A DNA stretch of 64,000 nucleotides. It comes from Lunatimonas lonarensis. GTDB taxonomy: Bacteria; Bacteroidota; Bacteroidia; Cytophagales; Cyclobacteriaceae. Under the pieces are notes generated by a model. The model worked only from the letters and a program-made list of their open reading frames with translations, was not told where the DNA came from and ran no database searches. The stretch is taken from NCBI RefSeq assembly GCF_000390185.1, contig NZ_AQHR01000020.1:1-64000 (forward strand). The letters are read 5' to 3'. The translations under genes were made by a program, and so were the position numbers. This document shows positions 24,803 through 34,749 of this stretch, in pieces. Position 1 is the stretch's first letter. Each line of letters opens with the position of its first letter.

Positions 24803-25339
24803 ATGAGACGATTTTACTTGGTTGCTTTTTTTCTGTTGGTATCCGTTCAGCTCTCTTGGTCACAAGTGGGTGTCAATTCGCTCAACGTGGGGTTTGATGC
24901 AGGGATCACATTAAACGAGTTTTTTCAAAATGAATTTCCTGCCGGTTTTGGGGGATCCGTCAAGGCACTCTATGGCGTGGGTATGAACGGGCAGGTAAGC
25001 CTAACAGGTGGCTTTACCTACTTCCCCATCAAATCTACGATAGCCCTACCCGCGGGTGACAATGTAGCATTCAACCTAATGCCGCTTACCATCGGGTACC
25101 GCATGTTTTTTGACCAGTTGTTTTTCGAGCCCCAGGTAGGAGGTGCCCTGCACGTTACCCGTAATCGGTTCGCACAGAACAGCGACAACGTGACTACCGC
25201 AGAGCTGGGCTTTGCCGCAGAGGCAGGCTACGTTTTTGATCCCTTCGAGCTGAGTTTCCGCTACCAGCACACCGGTAGGTCGCCTTTTCATATGGGCTTT
25301 TTGGCGGTGCGGGTGATGTACCGAATACCTGTCTTTTAA
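24803..25339 (+). CDS. Small outer-membrane beta-barrel protein
   Basis: The start MRRFYLVAFFLLVSVQLSWSQ gives a clear signal peptide; the frame is open 30 bp further upstream from a TTG. The mature 160 residues alternate polar and hydrophobic residues (GVNSLNVGFDAGITLNEFF, GQVSLTGGFTYFPI, FEPQVGGALHVTRNRF) and end in an aromatic-rich C-terminal strand (FLAVRVMYRIPVF), as in eight-stranded barrels. No specific function is evident. It converges on the M14 carboxypeptidase gene with 3 bp between stops. Confidence 0.65.
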   Translation: MRRFYLVAFFLLVSVQLSWSQVGVNSLNVGFDAGITLNEFFQNEFPAGFGGSVKALYGVGMNGQVSLTGGFTYFPIKSTIALPAGDNVAFNLMPLTIGYRMFFDQLFFEPQVGGALHVTRNRFAQNSDNVTTAELGFAAEAGYVFDPFELSFRYQHTGRSPFHMGFLAVRVMYRIPVF

Positions 25340-25342
25340 GCC

Positions 25343-27076
25343 CTATTCTAAGCGGAAAACCGGGTACCTGTTATGTTCCTTTTCCTTCCAGGGAGAGCGT
25401 TCATAAACCCAACGAAGTTGGGCAGAACCATCCTGGGCAAAACCAGGATCTGCCTCCTTTGCTTCTTCCAACTGCGCCTTCAAGGCCGGATGATCCCGTA
25501 GGTAGTCCGCGGCCAGATCTTCAAATACGTAGGCCGAATAGCCCTCTTTGGCCTGCAAAATGGTATCAAAAAAATTCCAAGCAAAAAAACTATCTTCTCC
25601 CTGGGGTTCCAACACCTCCGCAAGGTACCGCGCGGCGGGCTGGTCTGTAGGGACAATAACGTCCCCTTTGCGGAATGTCTGCCTAACGACTTGGGAGGAA
25701 TGCTGCACATCCGAATGCAGGTAATGTCCCTCATAGGCATTTGGTACTGTGTTGAATTCTTCTAGGCGATACACCACCACTTCCATCGCCGTGTCCTTTT
25801 CAAATCGCTCCATGCGCACGCCATTCCTTGCCAGATTCTCGATCACCTGGTGCCAACCTTGCGGTATCAGGTATGCTTTTGGCAAGGTAATGGTCAAACC
25901 TGCGATGTAGGTATTGAAAAATTTTACCTGTGTCGAAAAAGGTTGATTCCTATCGTAATAAAGACGTGGAAATCCAGACACTTCTGAAGGCTTATAAGCC
26001 GACCTGTAGCCTTTAAAGTCAATGTATTTGAATTTACCGCGATCCAATTGGTGGTTTATCGCAACCTCTTTCCTTGATCTTAGCCATTCGCGCTGCTGCC
26101 GATACAGACGATTGATCAATTCCCCATCACGTTCGATTACTTCAAAAAAAGATTCGAACAACGCATACGTGGACATCACCCGATCGTTGTAGGGTTTAAG
26201 CATGTGGGTTTCGGGCATGAAACTGAGGCATCCGAACAGGGCAGCATATCCGCTGCTATACCGGCCGCTGTCCTTGAATTGAGGCCACCCGTCCTCCGGA
26301 GCGCCATTCCAGGCGTTTACGTAAGGGACGAGCGGATAGCCGGCCTCCTCCATCAACGCATACAACTGCGGCTCTAACCTTTCTTCCAAATACGGTGCCA
26401 ACGGCCCCCCCAGTCGGTTATGTTGGGTCGAAATCAACGTCATCACATGTTGGTAATCCGCTCCATTACTGACGTGGGTATCGATAAAGATCTGGGGCTG
26501 CAGCCAATGGAAAATCTCCTGGAAAGACTGCGCATTTCGGGTGTCCGCTTTGATGAAGTCCCGGTTGAGATCGTAGTTGCGGGCGTTGGCCCGAAATCCA
26601 TACGCCTCCGGCCCATTTTGGTTTACCCTACTAAAGGAGCCTCTGTTCAAATGCCCTCCGATATTGTATACAGGGATCAAAGCTACAACGGTGTTGGCGG
26701 GCAACCTCTTTTTTCCCAAGGCTAGGTCCCTAACCAACATCATAGAGGCATCAATGCCGTCCGGTTCTCCCGGATGGATGCCGTTGTTGACAAAAAGGAC
26801 TACCCTGCCCTTGCTGTGCCAAACGGAGGGGTCAAAATCCTTCCAGGGATCAACGATTACAAGATGCAACGGAAGCCCCGCATCGGTCATCCCAACTTCC
26901 CTGATTTGGATAGGATCAAAATCCCGGGCCAGTCGATCAAAATAGGCAATCACCTCCGAATACTCGGGCGTCTCCTTTCCCTGACTGGATTCGAAAAGCG
27001 TCTGGTAGGCCTGCTGTCCCAATACATGACAGGTCATTAAGGCCGGTAACAGGGAAGATAGGATGGTTTTTAGCAT
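25343..27076 (-). CDS. M14-family zinc carboxypeptidase, exported
   Basis: This exported peptidase has a signal peptide (MLKTILSSLLPALMTCHVLG, start at 27076; two codons upstream also possible). The zinc ligands are visible as H-x-x-E in NGIHPGEPDG and a later His in IDTHVSNG, and the substrate-binding Arg region is in RNYDLNRDF. Total length of about 577 is longer than classic carboxypeptidases because of a C-terminal extension (about 330-577) common in Bacteroidota members. It should remove C-terminal residues from peptides in the periplasm. It stands 54 bp downstream of a PhzF-like gene on the same strand. Confidence 0.85.
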   Translation of the reverse strand: MLKTILSSLLPALMTCHVLGQQAYQTLFESSQGKETPEYSEVIAYFDRLARDFDPIQIREVGMTDAGLPLHLVIVDPWKDFDPSVWHSKGRVVLFVNNGIHPGEPDGIDASMMLVRDLALGKKRLPANTVVALIPVYNIGGHLNRGSFSRVNQNGPEAYGFRANARNYDLNRDFIKADTRNAQSFQEIFHWLQPQIFIDTHVSNGADYQHVMTLISTQHNRLGGPLAPYLEERLEPQLYALMEEAGYPLVPYVNAWNGAPEDGWPQFKDSGRYSSGYAALFGCLSFMPETHMLKPYNDRVMSTYALFESFFEVIERDGELINRLYRQQREWLRSRKEVAINHQLDRGKFKYIDFKGYRSAYKPSEVSGFPRLYYDRNQPFSTQVKFFNTYIAGLTITLPKAYLIPQGWHQVIENLARNGVRMERFEKDTAMEVVVYRLEEFNTVPNAYEGHYLHSDVQHSSQVVRQTFRKGDVIVPTDQPAARYLAEVLEPQGEDSFFAWNFFDTILQAKEGYSAYVFEDLAADYLRDHPALKAQLEEAKEADPGFAQDGSAQLRWVYERSPWKEKEHNRYPVFRLE

Positions 27077-27136
27077 GGGCAAAGTTTAAAAAAATAAAAA
27101 AGGAATGCAATCAAAAAAGTAGGCTATGGGTTTATA

Positions 27137-27928
27137 CTAGCGTTCTATCAGGAAATGTCCAGTGAGCTCAACCGTATTATCCGTTAGTTGGATCCTAAAG
27201 GCTCCTCCTCTGCTGCTGAGTTGGTGTGCTAGTAGGCTACTTTTATTCAATTGCTTACCCCAATAAGATGCGAGCATGGCATGGGAGGATCCGGTAGCAT
27301 AATCTTCCAGCTGCTGCACATGGGGAACCAACGTCCTGCTGACAAAATCAACCTCGATGCCCGGTGCCGTAACGGCATACCCGAATAAGTCGGCGTCACG
27401 GAGTCTTTCGAAATCAGGAACCATGGTTCGCACCGATTCCTCCAAATCGGTACGTATCAAGTGCTTGTTGCCTGTTTCATACATGGCCAGAATGGGTATT
27501 CCCAACCCTTCCTTGATAGCCCTTGGCACTGGGATCTCCTGCTTTATGGGAATAGCTTGCAGTAGCAATGAAACCATACCGGGCTGCTGAAAACGCACCT
27601 CCATTTCTCCAGATCCGTAAACAAGCTCAAACCGGTTTAGTCCAGCGTATTTTTGTCCCAAGTAAGCCCCTGCGGCCGCGGCACCATGCCCACAAAGTCC
27701 GATCTCCTCATCCGGAGCGAACCACCGTACGTCGAAGCGGGACGGATTATCTACCGATCTTACCAAAAACGTGGTCGCAGGTTGCCCCAGTAGGGCCGCC
27801 AGCTGTTGCATGTCCGCTGCCGGTATAGGCGTTTCCGATTCGACGACCGCGGCCGGGTTTCCCTTGAATCCTCTGAGCGGGTCGGTAAATACCGCATATA
27901 CGGGTATATTACTAGGTATATTTTCCAT
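27137..27928 (-). CDS. PhzF-family isomerase/epimerase-like protein
   Basis: This 263-residue protein has the two-domain diaminopimelate-epimerase-like fold of the PhzF family. The diagnostic start VYAVFTDPLRGFKGNPAAVV and RWFAPDEEIGLCGHGAAAA (about 68-86) are present. The E in the first position of the FAPDEEI segment is in the place of the family's catalytic acid. The reactions of most members are unknown, so no substrate can be named. It is cytoplasmic, with no signal. It is co-directional with and upstream of the M14 peptidase. Confidence 0.85.
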   Translation of the reverse strand: MENIPSNIPVYAVFTDPLRGFKGNPAAVVESETPIPAADMQQLAALLGQPATTFLVRSVDNPSRFDVRWFAPDEEIGLCGHGAAAAGAYLGQKYAGLNRFELVYGSGEMEVRFQQPGMVSLLLQAIPIKQEIPVPRAIKEGLGIPILAMYETGNKHLIRTDLEESVRTMVPDFERLRDADLFGYAVTAPGIEVDFVSRTLVPHVQQLEDYATGSSHAMLASYWGKQLNKSSLLAHQLSSRGGAFRIQLTDNTVELTGHFLIER

Positions 27929-28061
27929 CTTATTTAGCAGAAGTAAAACCCTTACCTACCCATTGTATTCTAAGTGGGTACATACAAGGTGTTGTTAGTC
28001 AGATTATTATGGGTATAAATAACAAGCATTGACTAAAGCAAATTTGACAGGTTGATCCGGC

Positions 28062-29513
28062 TTAATTGGCCCTCCAAAAGAACGGTGTGAACAAAACCAA
28101 AATGGTAAACAGCTCCAGCCTTCCCAATAGCATCAGAAAACTTAAAAACAGTTTGGCAAAGGGTGAGAAAAACGCAAAATTATCCATAGGACCTACCCTT
28201 CCAATGGCGGGACCCACATTGCCTAATGAAGTGGCGACCGCCCCGAAAGAAGTAAGTAGATCGTAACCCGCTATGGACATCACAATACTTCCCAAAACAA
28301 AAATCATCAAATAAACCAGCAGAAAGGTAAAGATATGGGTAATGACTCGACCGTTTACCCTTTCTCCATTGATTTTCAGGGGTATAACAGCTCTTGGATG
28401 AACTATTCGTTTAAATTCAAGTGTGGAGTTCTTCACGAACGTCAGGTGCCTGATAAACTTGATTCCGCCGGAAGTGGATCCGGCACAGGCCCCGGTAAAC
28501 AACAACATAAAAAATATAATGGTAAGGCCGGAATTATAGGATGTATAATCAGCGGTCACGTAGCCGGTGGTAGTGACCAACGACACTATTTGAAAGAGCG
28601 AATCCCGAAAAGCTTTCTCCCAATGAACGTCTGTAACGGAATACACTCCTACGGCCACAGCCAGAACCGTTAACGACACAGACATAAAATAGGCCCTGAA
28701 TTCATCGCTGGACCATACCTTTTTAAACTTACCAGTTAACCCCAAGTAAATAAGTGTAAAATTTGTTCCTGCCAAAAACATAAAAAATATGGCCGTGTAT
28801 TGTATGGATGGATCAGTAAAATGCGCCATTGAGTCATTTTTGGTCGAAAATCCACCAGTTGCCATTGTAGTCAAACTGTGGTTTACCGAATCAAAGAAGG
28901 ACATTCCCAAAAGAAAATAAATGGCAATAAGCAAAAGAGTTAAGCCAACATAAAGGATCCATAACCTCTTAGCTGTTTCTTGAATTCTAGGATGTAGCTT
29001 GTCAGGTTTTGGGCCTGAAGACTCAGCAACAAACAATTCAATACCACCTATACCCAATAGTGGGAAAATGGCAACGGTGAGTACAATGATTCCCAGTCCC
29101 CCTATCCATTGGGTCATACTTCTCCACAACAAAACACCTTTTGGTATGGATTCTATGTCTTCCAAAATAGTGGCACCGGTGGTGGTGAAACCAGAAATCG
29201 TCTCAAATACGGCGTCGGAAAAATTAGGAATAGAGCCACTAAACAGGTAAGGCAACAAACCAAAAATGGTCATGAAGACCCAACTGAGGGCAACTATCAG
29301 GTAGCCTTCCCGCTTGCGGATGTTTTGATCCTGAGATGCGAAGGAGAAAAAAAGAGTCGCTCCAACAATTCCGGATATCAATGTAGAGATTACCAGCGGG
29401 AATTCATCTCCACTATCGTAATAAAGCGAAAAAGCAATGCAAGGCATCATACTCAGCGCCAGCAGCATAAGCAGCCCTCCCATCACCTTAAAAATCGCCT
29501 TAAAATGAATCAT
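28062..29513 (-). CDS. trkH: Trk/Ktr potassium uptake channel subunit
   Basis: This integral membrane protein of 483 residues has about ten hydrophobic segments and four P-loop-like repeats. Two are obvious: ISGFTTTGATIL at about 90-101 and TMATGGFSTKNDS, with two later ones (VSLVTTTGYVTADY; ATSLGNVGPAIG). These line the K+ pathway. It starts 3 bp after the trkA stop, so the two subunits are translated together, the normal arrangement for a Trk system in which TrkA gates TrkH by nucleotide binding. Confidence 0.95.
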   Translation of the reverse strand: MIHFKAIFKVMGGLLMLLALSMMPCIAFSLYYDSGDEFPLVISTLISGIVGATLFFSFASQDQNIRKREGYLIVALSWVFMTIFGLLPYLFSGSIPNFSDAVFETISGFTTTGATILEDIESIPKGVLLWRSMTQWIGGLGIIVLTVAIFPLLGIGGIELFVAESSGPKPDKLHPRIQETAKRLWILYVGLTLLLIAIYFLLGMSFFDSVNHSLTTMATGGFSTKNDSMAHFTDPSIQYTAIFFMFLAGTNFTLIYLGLTGKFKKVWSSDEFRAYFMSVSLTVLAVAVGVYSVTDVHWEKAFRDSLFQIVSLVTTTGYVTADYTSYNSGLTIIFFMLLFTGACAGSTSGGIKFIRHLTFVKNSTLEFKRIVHPRAVIPLKINGERVNGRVITHIFTFLLVYLMIFVLGSIVMSIAGYDLLTSFGAVATSLGNVGPAIGRVGPMDNFAFFSPFAKLFLSFLMLLGRLELFTILVLFTPFFWRAN

Positions 29514-29516
29514 GCC

Positions 29517-30857
29517 TCAATTGAATAATCGCTCCAGAACCGGCTTGGCAGATGGCAATGCGAGCACGATAGCCTTGTCGTTGAGTTGTAGATGGAAGTT
29601 ACCGTCCGGAATAAACACGTCGTCTCCCCTGATCACGCCTGCAACGATGGCCGTATCTGGAAAATGAAGTTTTTTGAGCGATTTTTTAGTTATGCGGTTG
29701 TTTTTCGTAACCACATACTGCACGAATTCAGCATCCACTCCATGGATTCCCGCAATGGCCTCCACATTGCCCTTTCGAAGGTAGCGACTGACATAATTTG
29801 CCGCCACCAGTTTTTTATTTATCAGGGAATCTACGCCAATGCTATGCGAAATATGGATATACTCCCTGGTATCCACGTGGGCAATCGTCTTGTAAACCCC
29901 GTGGTTTTTTGCGCTGAGGCTTGTGATGATATTGGTCTCGGAACTTTCTGTCAGCGCCAAAAATCCATCCATGGTTTCCAATCCCTCATCAATCAATAAG
30001 CTGATGTTTTTATAATCTCCATGAATTACCAAGGACCTGTTCAGCCGTTGGGAAAGCCATTTACAGCGTTCCTTCTGATTGTGAATGAGCGTAACCCGGT
30101 AATTTTCCTCCAGCTTTTTGGCCGTTGAATAGGCGAGATCGTCACCACCTATTATCATTACCTGGCGAATGGGTACTTCCTTATGCCGAATAAGCTCCTT
30201 TACTGAATCCACCGCCTTTTTGTTCGAGATAAAAAACACGTGGTCTCCATTTCGAATGTAGGTTTCGCCCTTAGGGATGATCGTAATCTGGTCGCGGACC
30301 AGGGCAATGATGCGGATATCTTCAAAGATGGGATCCGTACTGGCATCGGAAAGGCGCTTGTTTACCAAAGGAGAGTACCTGTCCAGCGTGATCCCTACCA
30401 CATTTAGCTTACCTCCCTCAAACTCCATCACATCCGAAAACGTGGAGTTTTTCATCATCCGGGTAATTTCATTGCTGCAGAGCATAGAGGGCGAGATAAT
30501 GGAGTCTATGCCTAGCTTTAAAAAATAATCCTGGTTTTCGGGATTTAGGTAATCGTGGCTGCGTACCCGCGCCACTACCCTCTTTGCACCCAACTGCTTA
30601 GCCATTACGGCCGTTACAATGTTTGTTTTTTCTGAGGTGGTTACAGCCAGAACGAGGTGGGCTTGATGTACATTCGCATACCTCAACACGTCTATGGACG
30701 CTGAATCGCCCGAAATGGTCAACACGTCCAGCTGTGCAGAGGTGCTATCCAATACATCCGAGTCAAGATCAATGAGCGTAATGTCATTATTCTCGATAAT
30801 CAGCTGCTCGGCAAGATGAAATCCCATATCTCCCGCTCCCGCGATTACAATGTTCAT
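29517..30857 (-). CDS. trkA: Trk potassium uptake regulatory subunit
   Basis: This 446-residue protein has two RCK modules. Each begins with a Rossmann nucleotide-binding segment: MNIVIAGAGDMGFHLAEQL at residue 1 and MIIGGDDLAYSTAKKL at about 232. Each is followed by a TrkA-C domain (GDHVFFISN near 205; NDKAIVLALPS at the end). It binds NAD(H)/ATP on the cytoplasmic face and controls the TrkH pore. A TAATTTTG promoter box and a 7-bp inverted repeat precede the start codon. It is followed directly by trkH. Confidence 0.95.
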   Translation of the reverse strand: MNIVIAGAGDMGFHLAEQLIIENNDITLIDLDSDVLDSTSAQLDVLTISGDSASIDVLRYANVHQAHLVLAVTTSEKTNIVTAVMAKQLGAKRVVARVRSHDYLNPENQDYFLKLGIDSIISPSMLCSNEITRMMKNSTFSDVMEFEGGKLNVVGITLDRYSPLVNKRLSDASTDPIFEDIRIIALVRDQITIIPKGETYIRNGDHVFFISNKKAVDSVKELIRHKEVPIRQVMIIGGDDLAYSTAKKLEENYRVTLIHNQKERCKWLSQRLNRSLVIHGDYKNISLLIDEGLETMDGFLALTESSETNIITSLSAKNHGVYKTIAHVDTREYIHISHSIGVDSLINKKLVAANYVSRYLRKGNVEAIAGIHGVDAEFVQYVVTKNNRITKKSLKKLHFPDTAIVAGVIRGDDVFIPDGNFHLQLNDKAIVLALPSAKPVLERLFN

Positions 30858-30858
30858 G

Positions 30859-30902
30859 GCCGTCTCAAAAATTCCACGTATCTGTTAGACGGCTCAAAAT
30901 TA
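30859..30902 (-). promoter_or_regulatory. trkA promoter box and leader inverted repeat
   Basis: On the minus strand TAATTTTG (30902-30895) matches the Bacteroidota -7 consensus TAnnTTTG. The predicted 30-nt leader has perfect 7-bp arms GCCGTCT (30893-30887) and AGACGGC (30865-30859). The second arm ends one base before the trkA ATG, so a hairpin would cover the ribosome-binding region. Regulation by this hairpin is inference. Confidence 0.4.
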
Positions 30903-31031
30903 CATAAGAATATTCGGCATTTCGTAAATTGAATGAACTATTTACGGCTGACATGAAAAAAGACTGAGCGAACAAAAGATTTCAAATACAAGGAGTGTAG
31001 AAGGAAGGATTAGGGCAATGATGCCACCCAT

Positions 31032-31871
31032 TCAATTAAGGCAATTGCAATTGCCAAAACTCTCCCGTACAAATTTGAATAATTGCAAGAATGGATAATC
31101 CGTCAATGCGTCCGGCCTTTCATCTCGGATCCTTTTGTATGTTTCCAAAATTTCCCGTGCCCTCCGTTCTATTTCCAAGTCTACTGGTTGGGGTTCTTGA
31201 TTTTCAGGGATTGCATACACAAATCTACCGGTGTCAGAGCTGGCCACTGGAATTTGAAAGAAACCCCGCTTTACAAACTCGCCGGTTTCTTCTTGATGTA
31301 AGGCAGCGTCGACAAAAAAATCCACAGCATAGGCAGGGTATCCAAATAGGTAACCGTAGGCCCGAAAACGATCCATCTTTTCTTCAAACTCATACATGAT
31401 CAATAACGGGCTTGGGTCGATTTCGGCATCTGCTAGGACACCTCGTTTGATAAAAAAATCGGGATACTTGGCTATGGCCTTTTGAATACTTGCTCTGTTA
31501 AATACCAATAATTGAAAACTCCTTCCACTGCCATAAACCGCTTTAAATGGCACTATGGCAAACCCGATATTATCGTCTGTCAATTCCATCAGGCTTTCCT
31601 TGAGCATACGTATTTGCTGTGCCACTTGTGCTGGGTTTAGGTATTCTTTGGAAAGGCTGTCAATCGAAAACTGTATATGCTCAACAGTACTGATCGGTTT
31701 TAGTCCGCCCATTACGGTAAAAAGTCCCTCTTTTTCTAGGGTTTGTTTGGCAATAGAATCCGCCAACTGTAGTTTTTGGACATTTTCCTGTGCGGTGAGG
31801 GCAGCATAGGTGAAAATGAACCAAAGCAATAGGCTACCTTTTCTAATTTGCCTAATGAAAGCACGTTGCAT
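31032..31871 (-). CDS. Secreted protein of unknown function
   Basis: A 279-residue protein with a signal peptide (KGSLLLWFIFTYAALTA). The mature part is mixed alpha/beta with no motif I recognise. It ends in a Cys-containing tail (FGNCNCLN). It follows the DUF6850 OMP gene by 11 bp on the same strand, so it is probably the last gene of the TonB/DUF4876/DUF6850 operon. Its role may therefore be tied to that uptake system. Confidence 0.6.
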   Translation of the reverse strand: MQRAFIRQIRKGSLLLWFIFTYAALTAQENVQKLQLADSIAKQTLEKEGLFTVMGGLKPISTVEHIQFSIDSLSKEYLNPAQVAQQIRMLKESLMELTDDNIGFAIVPFKAVYGSGRSFQLLVFNRASIQKAIAKYPDFFIKRGVLADAEIDPSPLLIMYEFEEKMDRFRAYGYLFGYPAYAVDFFVDAALHQEETGEFVKRGFFQIPVASSDTGRFVYAIPENQEPQPVDLEIERRAREILETYKRIRDERPDALTDYPFLQLFKFVRESFGNCNCLN

Positions 31872-31882
31872 AATTTGGTGAT

Positions 31883-33376
31883 TTAAAGGATTAATGAAAG
31901 GTTAACCTGAAGGAAGGAAAAACTCCGTGATCGTTGGGTTCTGTATGAATAGTCGGCACCGAGCTTGATGGATTCTTTTTCGGACCGCAGCAATAACCAA
32001 CAGGCTAACTGACCTTCGAAATGATTCCCCCCGTAAAATAATCTGTTCGGATGGTGCACAAACTGGGCAATGCCCAGTTGCCCTTCAGGAAAACTATTTG
32101 ACTGCGGTAGAAACATGCCAATACCTGGCCGAATAAATAGACTTGCATTTTGGTAATTGAGCACCGAAAGAGCGTTGCTGGCAAGAAAGTACAGGCTGGA
32201 AAATCTTCTCTGTGTTCCCGCAGCCAAGTCTTCATCCGATTGCTGCTTGAATGACCAATACAACTCCGCTACTTGGTTGGCCTGTTTACCGCTTAAGGTG
32301 TGAACTCCCTGCCATGTACGGGTACCAAAATGGTAATTGATCGCTTGAAAAACAGGATCCAACGCGGTACCGTTTGATCCCTCCCAAGACAGATGCTGTT
32401 GATAGTCATGGGCTTTGAATGGGATGATCAATCCGGAATGAATTGAATAGGTATTTCCCCGTAAACTTCCTCCGTCCAAAGGAAATGCAATACCATCCCT
32501 AATGGTAGCTGACCTCGACCCATTCTTTAATGCTACAAATACCATAGAACTGTTGGAGAACGTATATTTTCCGTAAAATTGAAGCGCCAGCTCCTCGGTA
32601 AACTGGTTTCTGGTAAAGCTCTGGAATGCGTTTCTGGAAAATGTGTTGAGTCCTCTCATAAAGACCAATGAAAACTCCTGGGCGGCAAAAACTCCAAGTT
32701 GGTTTTCTTCATTTCCTTTCAATATTCTTCCAGCAAGTCCGATTTCTGTTTGGACGTTTGGACGAAAATTTTGGCCGACCTGAATTTGGTACTCGTTCCT
32801 ATGGTAAAGAGGTCTGGGTTCCGCATCCATGGAAGAGGTTTCAACCTGGTAATTGACAAGAAAAAAATTACCTAATTTTCCCTGTTTATATCTCGCAGCG
32901 TTGCCCGAGAGATTTATTGCTACAAGATCTCCCGACCAAGGGGATGTCTGCTCTTGGCCCAACAGAAAAGGATTGGTCTGATTGCCCAAGCGCTGCAGCA
33001 AAAAAGGACGGACGATTTCCACCTGCCTGGTATAGTGGAAGTCACCTTGAAGAGACCATGATCCCAGTTGTTTTCGAGACTGTGAATAAAACCCAATGGT
33101 CTTAACTGCTTCTGGCTTCAAGGACTCAACAAGCATTCCCCCCCCTTTAGCATAAGATAATACAGCCCGATAGAATTCGGTTTGGGTTTCCTGCATTAAA
33201 AAAGGGTAAGCAGCATGCCACGATATATCCTGACGCAGGAAATACTGAATAGGGTGAAAATCACCCATCTGTTCATTTTTCAGCGAAAGAGAATCCAGCG
33301 TGAAGGCCGTTAACGAAGTTGTGGTAAAAAATAGGCTGAAAACCAGCCATCGCAACAGGCCTTTTACCCTTTTCAT
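31883..33376 (-). CDS. DUF6850-like outer-membrane beta-barrel protein
   Basis: A start at 33376 (MKRVKGLLRWLVFSLFFTTTSLTA) gives a normal signal peptide; the frame is open to 33400. About 475 mature residues show beta-barrel alternation (GSWSLQGDFHYTRQVEIVRP, LFYGGNHFEGQLACWLL) and an aromatic-ended last strand. It matches my memory of the DUF6850 family, whose genes regularly stand beside DUF4876 and TonB receptor genes in Bacteroidota. It lies 98 bp after DUF4876. Likely role: outer-membrane component of metal (probably zinc) acquisition, inferred from neighbours. Confidence 0.7.
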   Translation of the reverse strand: MKRVKGLLRWLVFSLFFTTTSLTAFTLDSLSLKNEQMGDFHPIQYFLRQDISWHAAYPFLMQETQTEFYRAVLSYAKGGGMLVESLKPEAVKTIGFYSQSRKQLGSWSLQGDFHYTRQVEIVRPFLLQRLGNQTNPFLLGQEQTSPWSGDLVAINLSGNAARYKQGKLGNFFLVNYQVETSSMDAEPRPLYHRNEYQIQVGQNFRPNVQTEIGLAGRILKGNEENQLGVFAAQEFSLVFMRGLNTFSRNAFQSFTRNQFTEELALQFYGKYTFSNSSMVFVALKNGSRSATIRDGIAFPLDGGSLRGNTYSIHSGLIIPFKAHDYQQHLSWEGSNGTALDPVFQAINYHFGTRTWQGVHTLSGKQANQVAELYWSFKQQSDEDLAAGTQRRFSSLYFLASNALSVLNYQNASLFIRPGIGMFLPQSNSFPEGQLGIAQFVHHPNRLFYGGNHFEGQLACWLLLRSEKESIKLGADYSYRTQRSRSFSFLQVNLSLIL

Positions 33377-33474
33377 GTATCTATCCTTGTTTTTTAGCAC
33401 TCGGGAACGGTCAGGTAAGACTTTGACTCTTTTAACTAGAAATTACTCATTTTATTTGAGCGGTTTTTCAGCCG

Positions 33475-34683
33475 TCAACGGTTCGTTGGTGAAGGACTCG
33501 GATTGATGGCAAAATCATTGGTACTGTTGTTGGTGTCAACATACAGCATATTTCCATCCACTGTCCTGGATTTTCGACGAATTGACTCACTGGAATAGGT
33601 GCCATTTACAAAAGAAAAACCAGCATCCAAACTGACAGGAATTCTTTTAAAGCCTCCGTCGGTTTCACTCCTCAATGCCTCCACGGCATCAATCACCAAG
33701 CCATTGGGAACCCTTACCACAGGGGGGGCGGTTGGGTTGGCTCCCGGAATAGCGACCCGTTCGAGCGCATCGAAATCGTCTGTCCTCCAGATGATTGTCG
33801 CCGGTCCAAACACCGGAACAAGGGAGAAGGTACCATTAAACGGATGGTAAAGCATTTCCATGTTTGGCACATTAGGTGCGTCCACATCGCGCTCTGACCC
33901 TACTACGAAAAGTTCAAAATTTGCTTGACTAAGGTCAACGGGGCTTCCTGGGTTTGCTTCGGGTGCACGGTGGTTAATCCCTTGCTGGGCAATGGTAACT
34001 GCAGAAAATGGTTGCAAAACCTGGGTGTTGCCATTTCCCGGAATCCTCCACGCGGTTGTAATGTAGACGTTTGATTGATCGTCTGCAAAAGGCGTAGGGA
34101 TAGTATTGGGGTTGATTTGTCCCGAAGGCCCATGGATGTTTGATAGAATCAAGCCATCCAAGGCAATGGGCTCACTTGAATTATTATAGATTTCAAAAAA
34201 TTGGTCAAAAAAGTAATTGGATCCTTCAGGTGTTTTAGACCCGGCATAATACACCTGACTAATGACGAGATTTCCCGTTACCGAGCCAGCCAACCTAATC
34301 TGAATGGGAGAACCGGCCGAGGTGGTATTAAGTAACATATTGGCATTTACGTAATTCAAGTTGATGTTTAATGGCGTGCCTACCATGGCGATCGCCTCTG
34401 CCTCGTCCAAAAACCTCGAAGCCTGTAGGCTGTAAGCACCGGGAACTAGATCTACGAAAACCACCTCACCATCAACCCCTGAAACCAACTCAACCTGCTG
34501 GCCTGAGGCGAGATTGACCAGCTTAACAGCCACGTCAGAAGCCGATTCCTGAAGGAAATCCTCCGGAAATAACAGCTGAAAGGTAACATCAAAGCGTTGA
34601 AGCCGAGGCTCATCCTCGTCGCCGCAGGCAAAAATCAAATAAATTATCGCAAAAATGGATAGTAATCTTGTTGTTGGTTTCAT
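33475..34683 (-). CDS. DUF4876 lipoprotein
   Basis: A 402-residue lipoprotein (signal LLSIFAIIYLIFAC, lipobox LIFAC). The first 110 residues are a Cna-B-like or carboxypeptidase-regulatory-like strand-rich domain (YSLQASRFLDEAEAIAM). The rest contains the lamin-tail-like start VISQVYYAGSKTPEG, FFEIYNNSSEPIALDGLIL, and the DUF4876 C-terminal features (DAVEALRSE, GFKRIPVSLDAG). DUF4876 proteins usually pair with the adjacent type of TonB receptor and act as a surface lipoprotein partner. The gene is 66 bp downstream of the receptor gene. Confidence 0.8.
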   Translation of the reverse strand: MKPTTRLLSIFAIIYLIFACGDEDEPRLQRFDVTFQLLFPEDFLQESASDVAVKLVNLASGQQVELVSGVDGEVVFVDLVPGAYSLQASRFLDEAEAIAMVGTPLNINLNYVNANMLLNTTSAGSPIQIRLAGSVTGNLVISQVYYAGSKTPEGSNYFFDQFFEIYNNSSEPIALDGLILSNIHGPSGQINPNTIPTPFADDQSNVYITTAWRIPGNGNTQVLQPFSAVTIAQQGINHRAPEANPGSPVDLSQANFELFVVGSERDVDAPNVPNMEMLYHPFNGTFSLVPVFGPATIIWRTDDFDALERVAIPGANPTAPPVVRVPNGLVIDAVEALRSETDGGFKRIPVSLDAGFSFVNGTYSSESIRRKSRTVDGNMLYVDTNNSTNDFAINPSPSPTNR

Positions 34684-34749
34684 CTGATAAATGAGTTTAG
34701 TTTAGTATTTGTTAAGAGCATGTGTATTTCGAAGTTGATTGCTTGTCTC

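Noticed and set aside
28062-30857. trkA-trkH as unusual
   Set aside because: Standard gene pair with the usual order and motifs.
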